Source of the DNA: Neopusillimonas maritima
Lineage (GTDB): Bacteria; Pseudomonadota; Gammaproteobacteria; Burkholderiales; Burkholderiaceae_B
Assembly: GCF_003576595.1 (NCBI RefSeq)
Contig: NZ_NQOU01000002.1
Location: 558,001 to 622,000, forward strand
Direction: 5' to 3'
Length of the DNA: 64,000 bases
A model generated the notes under the pieces. The model was not told where the DNA came from and did no database searches. It saw nothing but the letters and a program-made list of their open reading frames with translations. Shown here one piece after another: positions 1 to 8,191 of the stretch (position 1 is its first letter; every line of letters begins with the position of its first letter). Position numbers and translations under genes: made by a program.

Positions 1-690
1 GGCGCCTTCCTTGGGTGAGCGGTAACCGTTTTTATCGCTAAAAGGGTCAAGCGCAGAATCAACGGAAAAAGGGTCTTTCTCATCGGTAACCGATGGGTCG
101 ATGCACTGCATCAGCAACGCACCTTGGCCCGGATGCGGCGCAACGAAAATCATGCCCTGGGCTTGCGGCATTTCCAATTCAGCTAGGCCCGTGGGTCGGC
201 CTGCCGGTGTTCCGGCGATGCGTTCCGAAGGCGGCAAGGCAGCTTGTTGAATGTAAAGACTGTAAAGACCACTTCCGCCCGAGTTGCCCAGGAACACGAC
301 ATTGCGAAAACCGGCTTCGCGCAGATAAGCCATGGAGGCCGCCACATCGAAAAGCGCAATTTCGTGCTCAAGGCGCAAGTCGTTACCCACGGAACGCGGC
401 CACTGCGACCACGCGGCATAGCCTGCCGAAACAATGTCGGGAACCAGATAATGACACGCCATGAATTCACGCGGATGCATGATGCACACCACGGTATCAG
501 CACCGTTTGGCGGGCAATACAACGCGCCGCCTGTAGCGGCTTGGTCTTGCGTGCGCAACACTACATTGCGCGTGCTTGCATCGGCAGGCAAGTCACGCGG
601 GGTCCAGTCCGTATTCAGAAACCCTGCTGTCACCTGCCCCGCCCCATGCACAGGCGCTTTTGATGCATCGCGATCTTTGTTCGAGTCCAT
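1..690 (-). CDS. Alpha/beta hydrolase-like protein, C-terminus cut by the window edge
   Basis: An open frame of 230 codons runs from ATG at 690 to the left edge without a stop, so the gene is partial. The start is preceded by a good ribosome-binding site (AAGGAG, 6 bases upstream). The protein reads MDSNKDRDASKAP and contains VVFLGNSGGSGLYS near residue 140. This fits the G-x-S-x-G nucleophile elbow of alpha/beta hydrolases, with Ser as the likely nucleophile. A histidine (CIMHPREF) lies before it. No signal peptide is visible, so it is probably cytoplasmic. It diverges from the TetR regulator at 837, which is its likely controller. The substrate cannot be read from the sequence. Family assignment rests on the elbow motif and the layout alone. 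Confidence 0.72.
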   Translation of the reverse strand, partial: MDSNKDRDASKAPVHGAGQVTAGFLNTDWTPRDLPADASTRNVVLRTQDQAATGGALYCPPNGADTVVCIMHPREFMACHYLVPDIVSAGYAAWSQWPRSVGNDLRLEHEIALFDVAASMAYLREAGFRNVVFLGNSGGSGLYSLYIQQAALPPSERIAGTPAGRPTGLAELEMPQAQGMIFVAPHPGQGALLMQCIDPSVTDEKDPFSVDSALDPFSDKNGYRSPKEGA

Positions 691-704
691 ACCTTGTCTC
701 CTTC

Positions 705-721
705 TGATTAAATTCTAATCA
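705..721. promoter_or_regulatory. Perfect palindrome, candidate operator between hydrolase and TetR gene
   Basis: TGATTA and TAATCA form a perfect inverted repeat around five bases. It begins 15 bases upstream of the hydrolase start, in the divergent intergenic region. The position suits repression of the hydrolase gene by the TetR protein encoded at 837. This is inferred from symmetry and position. Confidence 0.4.
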
Positions 722-836
722 AAAAATTTGACATATGTGTGAAATAATTGTCTTTATAGTGGAAAACACTTAGATGAAGCACTCGGCTCGACTTCTATAA
801 TCAAACTTCTTATTGATCTAAAACTGCGATTAACTT

Positions 837-1553
837 ATGCCCAAACCCCCTCGTGTCAGTGCAAAATCCTCCCGCAGGGAGCTGTTGCAAGAGTCGATAC
901 TGGAAGCCGCATCTACGTTGTTTATTCAACGTGGTTTCCAAGGCACCAGCATGGGTGATATTGCGGAAGCAATGGGGGTCACACGCACAGCCATTTATTA
1001 CTACTTTCGTAACAAAGGCGATATTCTTCGCGCGCTTACCTCGGAAATCACGGAAATGGCGGGAAAAATTGCCGCCAACACACTTGAACAGCAACGCGAC
1101 CCCAGCGACGCATTGGCTGAACTGGTTCGTGGCCACGCCAGGCTGGTGCTGAGCCACCCTTTACAGTTTCGGGTTGTCGAACGCAACGAAGAACACCTAA
1201 CTCCCACGTTGCGCAAGAAGGCGGAAGCCTCGCGGCGTCTGGTACTGGACCGTTTCGTAACGGCCATTGAAGCGGGCATTAAAGCCGGACAGTTTCGCGA
1301 CGTTGAGCCCAAAGTGACCGCGTTTGCGCTTTTGGGCATGTGCAACTGGGGGGCCTGGTGGTTCAACCCGAAAGGGGCCATTTCCCTTGAGCAAGTGGTA
1401 AACGGCATTGCCAACCTGGCCCTGAACGCCGTGGTAAGGGGCGAGGAGCGACGACTGCGCAACGACAGCATCGACGAAACGATGCGTCAATTGCGCGAAG
1501 ACCTGAACTTGCTGGAAAAACGGTTAGACGTAAAAGCGGTTAAGCGGGGCTGA
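837..1553 (+). CDS. TetR/AcrR family transcriptional regulator
   Basis: This 238-residue protein has a typical TetR N-terminal DNA-binding domain at about residues 15-62. It includes ILEAASTLFIQRGFQGTSMG followed by the recognition helix segment VTRTAIYYYFRNKGDIL. The C-terminal ligand-binding half (about 80-200) contains NWGAWWFNP, as seen in regulators of acyl-CoA or lipid-type catabolism. The last 35 residues are charged and probably helical. It diverges from the hydrolase at 1-690 and most likely represses it, possibly through the palindrome at 705-721. No clear ribosome-binding site precedes ATG 837. The ligand is unknown. Confidence 0.88.
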   Translation: MPKPPRVSAKSSRRELLQESILEAASTLFIQRGFQGTSMGDIAEAMGVTRTAIYYYFRNKGDILRALTSEITEMAGKIAANTLEQQRDPSDALAELVRGHARLVLSHPLQFRVVERNEEHLTPTLRKKAEASRRLVLDRFVTAIEAGIKAGQFRDVEPKVTAFALLGMCNWGAWWFNPKGAISLEQVVNGIANLALNAVVRGEERRLRNDSIDETMRQLREDLNLLEKRLDVKAVKRG

Positions 1554-1626
1554 TTAGCCGGTTAAGCAAATCGCGAAAACGTAGCCCTTTTTCCTCACGA
1601 CACTTGCGCCCAACCGGCATGACAAC

Positions 1627-1661
1627 TATATTAGTTAAAGGTAGTACTTTTAACTAATATA
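1627..1661. promoter_or_regulatory. Near-perfect 35-bp palindrome, candidate operator of the RHH gene
   Basis: The arms TATATTAGTTAAA (1627-1639) and TTTAACTAATATA (1649-1661) are exact inverted copies. The nine central bases are symmetric apart from one pair. The element ends 8 bases before the start codon of the ribbon-helix-helix gene. Such proteins commonly autorepress by binding palindromes over their own promoter, so this is a strong operator candidate. The AT-rich right arm could also contain the -10 region. Confidence 0.65.
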
Positions 1662-1669
1662 TAAATATC

Positions 1670-1915
1670 ATGGCCACGACAGTAAAGTTGGATGACGACC
1701 TAAAGGATCGCATTCAAAATCTTGCAAAAGCACGGCATCGCTCTGCCCACTGGATCATGCGCGAGGCAATTCGACATTATGTCGATCAAGAGGAAAAACG
1801 TGAAGCCTTCAAACAAGATGCCTTGCGTGCCTGGCAAAACTATCAAGAAAATGGACAACACTTAACATCCGATGAGGCCGACGCATGGCTGGAAAAACTT
1901 GAAGCGGGTTATTAA
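1670..1915 (+). CDS. Ribbon-helix-helix (CopG/ParD-type) DNA-binding protein, orphan antitoxin-like
   Basis: The 81-residue protein begins MATTVKLDDDLKDRIQNLAK, the beta strand and first helix of a ribbon-helix-helix fold, followed by HWIMREAIRHYVDQEEKRE. The acidic, helical C-terminus (LTSDEADAWLEKLEAGY) resembles the toxin-neutralising tails of ParD/RelB-like antitoxins. No RelE or ParE toxin gene follows. The next genes are hipB and hipA, 77 bases downstream on the same strand. Either this is an antitoxin that lost its partner, or it is a third regulatory component of the hipBA locus. A 35-bp palindrome sits directly upstream. Confidence 0.85.
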   Translation: MATTVKLDDDLKDRIQNLAKARHRSAHWIMREAIRHYVDQEEKREAFKQDALRAWQNYQENGQHLTSDEADAWLEKLEAGY

Positions 1916-1942
1916 GCTGTCCAAACCAAAAAGTCTTGTATT

Positions 1943-1977
1943 TGTCACTTTTAAAGTTAATAATATGAATAAGTGAC
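1943..1977. promoter_or_regulatory. Inverted repeat upstream of hipB, candidate operator
   Basis: TGTCACTT (1943-1950) and AAGTGAC (1971-1977) form an inverted repeat across an AT-rich 20-base spacer, ending 15 bases before the hipB start. HipB proteins bind inverted repeats over their own promoter. The same octamer occurs within the operator-like palindrome before the toxin-antitoxin pair at 12588. The arms are short, so this is tentative. Confidence 0.3.
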
Positions 1978-1992
1978 TTATTTAGGACATTA

Positions 1993-2250
1993 ATGTTGGA
2001 ATTATCTGCTCATTTCGGGCGCAAGCTTAAACAAGCACGTGTGGAGCGCGCCTTAACTCAGGCGCAAGCCGCTTCGCGAGCAGGCATCAATCGAAAACTG
2101 ATCATTCGGATCGAGAAAGGCGAAAACGTCGGCATCGACGAGGTGCATAAACTCGCCCATGCCCTTGGGTTTACATTGACCTTGTCCGAAACGATACGTC
2201 CAACCTGGGAAAATGCCCGTGAAATTTTCTTGAGTGACGACGATGACTGA
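1993..2250 (+). CDS. hipB: HipB-like antitoxin, Xre-family HTH
   Basis: The 85-residue protein carries a helix-turn-helix at about residues 8-62: FGRKLKQARVERALTQAQAA, then INRKLIIRIEKGEN and the IDEVHKLAHALGFTLTL helix usual in HipB-type Xre proteins. A short acidic tail (FLSDDDD) overlaps the hipA start. HipB dimers neutralise the HipA kinase and repress the operon. The hipA reading frame begins 8 bases before this stop codon, which indicates translational coupling. Assignment as HipB depends partly on the adjacent hipA gene. Confidence 0.88.
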   Translation: MLELSAHFGRKLKQARVERALTQAQAASRAGINRKLIIRIEKGENVGIDEVHKLAHALGFTLTLSETIRPTWENAREIFLSDDDD

Positions 2251-3466
2251 GACGAGCTTCACCAAGTGGTATTCGCATGTTAGCGGCCTTATTAAGAGAC
2301 GCCCGCAATTAAATGTGTACACAACGGTTGATTACGCCGGTGTGTTGGCTAAGGAAAGCGTGTACGCGTTCACCTACGATGTAAACGCGCAGTCGAACAA
2401 AGCACGCGAAGTTTCGCTTGGACTGCCTTTTCGAACCCGCAGCTACGCCAATGGCGATCTGTTTGGGGTCTTCTCTATGAATGAGCCGGAGGGTTATTTG
2501 CGCTTGTATATCGAAGATGCCATGAGTCGCGCAGGCATTCCGAACAAGCTGCTTTTTTTGGCGCTCTCGCAGGGGCTTCAAGTCGGCCGAGTCTCGTATG
2601 AACATCCCGAACTTGATTTGGCTCCCCCCTCTCCTGAAACAATCGAACAACTATTACATGAGCAGGACCAATCGTATTTTGGCCGCCTGATGGCAAAGTA
2701 CGCCCTTCGCTCGAGCCTGTCGGGCGCGCAGCCAAAAATTATCGTTCCAACCCATATTACAACGGAACGAACGAACAAAACCTCGCTTCTCACCCCCAGC
2801 GTCATTGTCAAGGAAGCCGGAAAGGAGTTCCCCGGGTTAAGTCTTAATGAGTATTTTTGTATGTCAGTAGCCCGCGAGGCCAACCTGAATGTGCCGCGGT
2901 TTTGGCTTTCTGATGACGCCACACGCTTTATTGTTGAGCGCTTCGACCGAGACCCGTCCGGCAAACCCCTGGGCTTTGAAGATATGGCCGTACTGGCCGG
3001 TTTGAACGCAAGTCAGAAATACCTGGGCTCGTACGAATCCATCATGCGCATTGTGAACACCTATTGTGCGAATGAAGCGGCCAACCAAGCAATGTTTGAG
3101 CGAATCGCCCTTTCCGCTTTACTAAAAGACGGGGACGCGCATTTAAAGAACTTCGGCTTGGTGTATGAAGACCCGGGCAGCGAGATTTTGCCAAGCCCTG
3201 TATACGATGTGGTTTGTACCGCAATTTACCCCGATCTTGATCGCGAACTGGCGCTTAAGATGAATAAAGCCCACACATTCCCATCGACCGACAACTTGAT
3301 CAAATTTGCAGAAAAATTTGGCGTTCAACAAGAGTTTGCCTGGGAAGCAACTAATCGAATTGAACGTGCAATAGATCTCGTGAGTGAACAGCTTAGCCAG
3401 GACACGCGCTTTAAGAATGATCCTAATAAAACTTTACCCAGGATTCTTACTATTTTGCGTCCCTGA
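2243..3466 (+). CDS. hipA: HipA-family Ser/Thr kinase toxin
   Basis: From ATG 2243 the protein has 407 residues (a GTG at 2234 is also possible), close to the 440 of Escherichia coli HipA. It contains the family's SLSGAQPKIIV loop (about 155-165), IVKEAGKEFPGLSLNEYFCM (nucleotide-binding lysine region), FIVERFDRD, the catalytic loop GDAHLKNFGLVYE (Asp about 298) and the metal-binding SPVYDVV. HipA toxins phosphorylate glutamyl-tRNA synthetase and induce growth arrest; the target here is inferred from the family. The gene overlaps hipB by 8 bases. It is clearly diverged from the second HipA in this window (16302-17681): SLSGAQPK replaces SLAGAQEK, and DGDAHLKNF replaces TDGHAKNF. Confidence 0.9.
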   Translation: MTETSFTKWYSHVSGLIKRRPQLNVYTTVDYAGVLAKESVYAFTYDVNAQSNKAREVSLGLPFRTRSYANGDLFGVFSMNEPEGYLRLYIEDAMSRAGIPNKLLFLALSQGLQVGRVSYEHPELDLAPPSPETIEQLLHEQDQSYFGRLMAKYALRSSLSGAQPKIIVPTHITTERTNKTSLLTPSVIVKEAGKEFPGLSLNEYFCMSVAREANLNVPRFWLSDDATRFIVERFDRDPSGKPLGFEDMAVLAGLNASQKYLGSYESIMRIVNTYCANEAANQAMFERIALSALLKDGDAHLKNFGLVYEDPGSEILPSPVYDVVCTAIYPDLDRELALKMNKAHTFPSTDNLIKFAEKFGVQQEFAWEATNRIERAIDLVSEQLSQDTRFKNDPNKTLPRILTILRP

Positions 3467-3479
3467 GCGAGAGTTGTGG

Positions 3480-4457
3480 TTAAGCAAACCGTGCAAACGT
3501 ATCCCGTATTTCTTGCATACTCTGCCCCGCACCTAACCCCGCAGCCAACAGTATCCGAGCTTTATGCGGCGAAAGCCAGCCGGCGGGAATCACACCCCTG
3601 CGAATCAGGTCAATTTCCGATCCGGGGAAGCCATAGGTATTCTGAAAAACCGGGCCGGCGGGCACACGCGAAGCCAGCACCACGGGAACACGCTCAAGCA
3701 ACGCGTCAAGCGCATCCAGATATTGGGCCGGCAAATGCCCGGCCCCCATCGCTTCCACCACTACACCGTGATAACCCAGATCGAGCGTGGCGCGAAGCAA
3801 GGCGTCATCGCCATCCAGAACTGCTTTCACCACGGCCACACGCTCGGGCGCGACACGATTGCTGAATAGAGCGGCACGATGTTGCGGCGCCGGGTGCAGG
3901 AACCGGGGCCGACCTTCAAGGTAATACCCCACCGCGCCACCATTTATCGATTGAAACGCTTGAACCAGACCCTTGTGCATTTTTTCAACGTACAGGGCTT
4001 GATGGATTTCATCATTCAACACCACCAGCGCACCCCGATTTGCGGCCTCGGGATGGCCTGCCGTGTGAATAGCGGCAAGCAGGTTAGCCGGGCCGTCGGC
4101 ACTTAACGCCGACGCGCCCCGCATGGCGCCTGTCACCACAACCGGCGCTTGTGCGTTGTGCAATAACCCAAGAAAAAATGCGGTTTCATCGATGGTGTCG
4201 GTGCCCTGAACCACAACATGACCCTGGGCAGGATCATCTTGAATCATGGCTGCCACGTTAGATAATTCAGCAAACGTGAGCGACGCCCCCGGCTTCAGAA
4301 ACGGCGTTTTCACGACCACGTTGGCCACATCGCGCAAACCCGGCACCTGCGCCATTAGGTCTTCGCCCGAAAGCTTAGGGGCAATGCCGGTGCCGGCACC
4401 CCCCGCCATGGTAATGGTGCCGCCCAAAACATAAACGTGAACGGTGGGAAGCGTCAT
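3480..4457 (-). CDS. Asparaginase family amidohydrolase
   Basis: The 325-residue protein has both threonine motifs of the bacterial asparaginase/glutaminase family. The N-terminal VYVLGGTITMAGG carries the nucleophile threonine. VVQGTDTIDETAFFLGLL carries the Thr-Asp pair. SADGPANLLAAI and KGLVQAFQSINGG are also typical. No signal peptide is seen, so it acts in the cytoplasm, releasing ammonia from an amide. It is the last gene of the deacetylase-Liv transporter operon and starts two bases after the livF stop. The physiological substrate may therefore be an open-chain amide made from the imported compound and not free asparagine. That is inference from position. Confidence 0.9.
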   Translation of the reverse strand: MTLPTVHVYVLGGTITMAGGAGTGIAPKLSGEDLMAQVPGLRDVANVVVKTPFLKPGASLTFAELSNVAAMIQDDPAQGHVVVQGTDTIDETAFFLGLLHNAQAPVVVTGAMRGASALSADGPANLLAAIHTAGHPEAANRGALVVLNDEIHQALYVEKMHKGLVQAFQSINGGAVGYYLEGRPRFLHPAPQHRAALFSNRVAPERVAVVKAVLDGDDALLRATLDLGYHGVVVEAMGAGHLPAQYLDALDALLERVPVVLASRVPAGPVFQNTYGFPGSEIDLIRRGVIPAGWLSPHKARILLAAGLGAGQSMQEIRDTFARFA

Positions 4458-4459
4458 TT

Positions 4460-5170
4460 CTAAACACCTAAATGTCGTTGCAGAATGTCGGGACTGTTTT
4501 TCAGTTCCAACGCGGTACCGGAGTATACGAGCACGCCCGTTTCCATGATGTGTGCGCTATCAATGAGCGACAGCGCACTGCGCAGGTTTTGCTCAACCAA
4601 TAACACCGTTAAGCCTTCATCCCGAAGAACACGCACCGCAGCTTCAACGTGTTGGACCATAACAGGCGCCAGGCCTTCTGTGGGCTCATCCATTAACAAC
4701 AAGTCGGGGTTGCTCATGAGTGCACGCACAATTGCCAGCATTTGTCGCTCGCCGCCAGAGAGCTGATTGCCTCGGTGCTTGCGCCGTTCACCCAAACGCG
4801 GGAACAATTCAAATGCCCGGTCGATCGACCACGCACTGCGACCCGACGGTGCATCCCGGCGCGGACAAATTTCAAGATGTTCCATGACCGTAAGCGAAGC
4901 GAACAGGCGCCGCCCCTGCGGCACCAGCCCAATACCCAGGCCCGCCACCTGATCGGGCTCGCGCCCGACAAGCTCATGATCATGAAAACGAATGGAGCCC
5001 GAAATCACGCGCGGCGGGGTTAACCCCATGACTGAACGAATCAACGTTGTTTTACCCATGCCGTTACGGCCCAGCAAACCTGTGATCTTCCCTTCCGGAA
5101 TGGATAAATTCACGCCGCGCAATACGCTGGCTTCACCGTAGTTGCTGTGTAAGTCTTTTATTTCAAGCAT
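4460..5170 (-). CDS. livF: ABC transporter ATP-binding protein, LivF type
   Basis: This is a 236-residue ATPase of the branched-chain amino acid (HAAT) transporter family. It shows Walker A GRNGMGKTT, signature LSGGERQMLAIVRAL, Walker B LLLMDEPTEGLAP and the H-region LLVEQNLRSAL. I chose the internal ATG at 5170 (MLEIKDLHSNYGEASVLRGV), the usual LivF N-terminus, which overlaps the livG stop by 8 bases. It would pair with LivG on the LivH-LivM permease. The solute is unknown; neighbouring hydrolases point to an amide or cyclic amide. Confidence 0.92.
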   Translation of the reverse strand: MLEIKDLHSNYGEASVLRGVNLSIPEGKITGLLGRNGMGKTTLIRSVMGLTPPRVISGSIRFHDHELVGREPDQVAGLGIGLVPQGRRLFASLTVMEHLEICPRRDAPSGRSAWSIDRAFELFPRLGERRKHRGNQLSGGERQMLAIVRALMSNPDLLLMDEPTEGLAPVMVQHVEAAVRVLRDEGLTVLLVEQNLRSALSLIDSAHIMETGVLVYSGTALELKNSPDILQRHLGV

Positions 5171-5936
5171 GGTGTTCCGAGGCCCCAAAGTAAACCGCCT
5201 GCACCTTCTCGTTGCGCCTGATTTCATCGGGAGTGCCTTCGGCCAACACCTCCCCGAAATGAAGGCATGTGACCCGATCGGCCAAGCCTAGTGCCAACTC
5301 CATATCGTGTTCGATAAGCAGAACAGTTAACTCGTCGGGCAACTGACGCACGATATCGGCCATGGGGCCGCGTTCGGCCGGCGACAACCCCGCCGCCGGC
5401 TCATCGAGCAACAACACCGAGGGATCACATGCAAGCGCAATCGCCAATTCAAGCTGGCGCTGCTGACCATACGACATGGCGGATGCTTTTGTATAGCGAA
5501 ACTCGTGGATATTGCAGCGGGTCAACAACTCCTCAAGACGCGCCGCTTCGGTGGAAGTGGGTTTTGCGCTTCCAAACATGGAATACTTGATTTTCTGCTT
5601 TCCCCGCAACGCCAACAATATGTTTTGCTCAACGGTTAAGCCACCCAACACATTGGTAATTTGATACGTTCGCCCAATACCGGCCAGCGCCCGGCGTGTC
5701 GCCGACCATTTGGAAATGTCGTTACCGAACAAACTGATGGTGCCGGACGACAACGCCAGTTCACCTGAAATCAGTGCAAACAGTGTTGTTTTACCGGCCC
5801 CGTTCGGGCCGATGACCACATGTGTCGAGCCGGCCGTGACCTTTAGATTGACATCGTTAACGGCGCGCAACCCACCAAAGCTGCGCCCCACACCATCTAA
5901 CGTCAGGGCCGGCACGGAAGAAACGCCTTGCGTCAT
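5163..5936 (-). CDS. livG: ABC transporter ATP-binding protein, LivG type
   Basis: The 257-residue ATPase has Walker A GPNGAGKTTLF, the LivG-specific GRTYQITNVLGGLTVEQNIL segment, a degenerate signature (MSYGQQRQLELAIAL) as is common in LivG, and Walker B LLLDEPAAGLSPAE. HDMELALGLADRV gives the H-loop. Its ATG overlaps the stop of the binding-protein gene (ATGA). It works with LivF, LivH and LivM of the same operon. Confidence 0.93.
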   Translation of the reverse strand: MTQGVSSVPALTLDGVGRSFGGLRAVNDVNLKVTAGSTHVVIGPNGAGKTTLFALISGELALSSGTISLFGNDISKWSATRRALAGIGRTYQITNVLGGLTVEQNILLALRGKQKIKYSMFGSAKPTSTEAARLEELLTRCNIHEFRYTKASAMSYGQQRQLELAIALACDPSVLLLDEPAAGLSPAERGPMADIVRQLPDELTVLLIEHDMELALGLADRVTCLHFGEVLAEGTPDEIRRNEKVQAVYFGASEHHA

Positions 5937-7192
5937 TTGGCTACGCCCTGGAAGTCGCGACTAAAGGGTGGCTGCTTCAAATACTCTTCAGGCGACAAGT
6001 TACCAAATTGCGAAACTTCAGCATAAGAATCGATTACCGCATTCACCAACTTGCCATCGGGTCGCTCAACCACTTCCCGAATGTAGATGTTGTAAATGGG
6101 GTTGCCGTAATCATCCATATGCAGATTCTGACCAAGTGGGCTGTCGGGAATGGTGGTGCTTTTGACTGCGTCGAGGAATGCCGGAATGTCTTCCACATTA
6201 CCTTGCACCTTCTTGATGGCATCGGCAATCCACAGCCCGGCGGTAAAGCCTTCCGCCGCAAAAATAGCCGGGAGAATCTTGAATTCTTTCTCATACGCGT
6301 CAACGAACTGCTTCACTGCAGGGTCATCGGCCCCTTCGGCGTAGTGGGCCGAAGAAACAATACCCAGGGCCTCGGCCGGCAACAGATTGCGAATAATGGA
6401 TTGGTCGGTCGTGTTTTGTGATGTCACCAACGGGAACTGCTGCTTCATGCCGAAGCTGTACCATTGCTTGAGCAAACGTGCGGCGTCGGCACCGGTTTCA
6501 ATGGCCAATACAACATCGGGAGAGAACGACGGAATTTGACCGAGGTAAGGGCTGAAGTCCGCCGTATTCAAGGGATGCCAAAGCTGCCCGGCCAAGGTGC
6601 CGCCACCTTGTGTAAAGTTTTGAATAAAGCCGCCGGCTTGCTCATGCCCGAATGTGTAATCCTGGCCAATCGTCACCACCCGCTTATAACCTTGCTTCAG
6701 GCACCAATCGGCCAGCGGCCGCGTCATTTGGCTGGCCGCAAAGCCGGCCACACGCAATACGTTGGGAATACGCGTACGCTGTGTAAGATCGTCGGCCGCC
6801 ACCACCGGCATGAAATAAGGGGTTCCGGTGCCTTTGGCATATTCCGCCACCGCCAGGCCGGTGTTGGCCAGAATATCGCCCACCAGCATATGTACCTTTT
6901 GCTGCTGCACTAAGCGCCGGGCTTTCTGCAAGGCCGTATCCGGGCTGGACGCATCGTCTTCCACAATGACCTCAACCTTGCGGCCGGCCAGCTCCATCCC
7001 GGCCTGTTGCCAATACAGATTCCAGCCATCAACCAATTCCCGCCCGGCTGATGCCGCCGTACCGGTGAGCGGCGCCAGAAAGCCAATACGAATGGGGCCG
7101 GATGTTTGCGCAAGCGCCATACGCAGATTGCCGGAAACAAGAGTCAATGCGCCGGCAGCACCGGCCGTTTGAAGAAAATGACGACGATTCAT
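5933..7192 (-). CDS. Periplasmic substrate-binding protein of Liv-type ABC transporter
   Basis: From ATG 7192 the protein has 419 residues. This start is favoured over a start at 7213 because GGAGG lies 8 bases upstream. It begins MNRRHFLQTAGAAGALTLVS, a twin-arginine-type signal ending near ALAQ. The mature part starts with PIRIGFLAPLTGTAASAGRE, the hallmark of Peripla_BP_6 (LivJ-like) proteins, and contains DDASSPDTALQKARRLVQQQ. It captures the solute for LivHMFG. Ligand specificity cannot be read; the family binds amino acids, amides, urea and aromatic acids. The gene sits between livM and livG in the operon. Confidence 0.92.
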   Translation of the reverse strand: MNRRHFLQTAGAAGALTLVSGNLRMALAQTSGPIRIGFLAPLTGTAASAGRELVDGWNLYWQQAGMELAGRKVEVIVEDDASSPDTALQKARRLVQQQKVHMLVGDILANTGLAVAEYAKGTGTPYFMPVVAADDLTQRTRIPNVLRVAGFAASQMTRPLADWCLKQGYKRVVTIGQDYTFGHEQAGGFIQNFTQGGGTLAGQLWHPLNTADFSPYLGQIPSFSPDVVLAIETGADAARLLKQWYSFGMKQQFPLVTSQNTTDQSIIRNLLPAEALGIVSSAHYAEGADDPAVKQFVDAYEKEFKILPAIFAAEGFTAGLWIADAIKKVQGNVEDIPAFLDAVKSTTIPDSPLGQNLHMDDYGNPIYNIYIREVVERPDGKLVNAVIDSYAEVSQFGNLSPEEYLKQPPFSRDFQGVAK

Positions 7193-7237
7193 TATGGACC
7201 TCCGTTTGGTCATAGTAGGTAAGAGCTGCGTTTCAAA

Positions 7238-8188
7238 TCAGGATTTCGACGATTGACTTTTGAGCCAACGCCGGGACAGCGCACGCCCCTTGCCCAGAAG
7301 ACCTTCCGGTGCAAAAAGCATGGTTAAGACAAACAACAAACCTAAAATAGTCATCCAACGTTCGGTGTAGAAACTGACGACGTTCTGCAGAAGAATAATG
7401 ACGGCCGAGCCTATGAAACTGCCCCACAAAGTGCCGACCCCACCCAGGATCGCCATGAGCAAACCCTGCGTTGACAGCGCCAACGCCACACTATTCGGGC
7501 TGACAAAGTTATTCAGGTACACAATCAAGATACCGGCCACACCCGCAAAAAAACCCGACACCATGAAGCCGATGGTAAGAACGAGGGGCACGTTGTAGCC
7601 CAGTGTGCGCATGCGCGAATCGCTTTCCTTAATACCTTGCATAGCCTGGCCAAAAGGAGAGTAAACAAACCGGCGAACAATGAGCGCCATGACGGCAACG
7701 ACACCCAACACAAAGTAGTAGTAAGTATCAAGGTCAGTTAGCACCTGAGGGCGCGCCACGCCCAACAAGCCATTTTCCGCGCCGGTTACCGATGTCCATC
7801 GGTAGGCAACACCCCACACCACCATGCCGAGCGCCAGCGTAAGCAGCAAGAAATAAACCCCGCTTGTGCGCACCGCCAAGGCACCGAAGATGGCCGAAAC
7901 CAAGACAGCAGCGAGCAGACCGAACACGATGGCCAACCAGGGGTCACCATTCATGGTGGCCACGTAATAAGCCACCACGTAGCCGGCGGTGCCGAAAATA
8001 GCACCGTGGCCTAAAGAGGTGCGGCCCGCAAAACCCGCCAGAATGTCGATTGACATGGCGAACAAGCCGTAGATCAGGATCTCGGTTGCCAAGGTTTTCG
8101 GATAATCGCCAAAAATGTGAGGCACGCTTAGCAGGAACAACACCAAAACCCCAATGAGCGTATAGCGTATGGCAGGAGTCAGAATCAT
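7238..8188 (-). CDS. livM: Branched-chain amino acid-type ABC permease, LivM
   Basis: The 316-residue protein is almost wholly hydrophobic, with about eight to ten membrane segments. It contains LAGFAGRTSLGHGAIFGTAGYV, the conserved LivM motif region, and GGVGTLWGSFIGSAVIILLQ near the C-terminus. It begins three bases after the livH stop. It forms the membrane pore with LivH and couples to LivF/LivG. A gap of 45 bases separates it from the binding-protein gene downstream. Confidence 0.93.
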   Translation of the reverse strand: MILTPAIRYTLIGVLVLFLLSVPHIFGDYPKTLATEILIYGLFAMSIDILAGFAGRTSLGHGAIFGTAGYVVAYYVATMNGDPWLAIVFGLLAAVLVSAIFGALAVRTSGVYFLLLTLALGMVVWGVAYRWTSVTGAENGLLGVARPQVLTDLDTYYYFVLGVVAVMALIVRRFVYSPFGQAMQGIKESDSRMRTLGYNVPLVLTIGFMVSGFFAGVAGILIVYLNNFVSPNSVALALSTQGLLMAILGGVGTLWGSFIGSAVIILLQNVVSFYTERWMTILGLLFVLTMLFAPEGLLGKGRALSRRWLKSQSSKS

Positions 8189-8191
8189 GTT

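Noticed and set aside
93-663. Several open frames on both strands in the first 700 bases
   Set aside because: The minus-strand frame from 690 to the window edge has a ribosome-binding site and a hydrolase motif. The others overlap it and are shadows.
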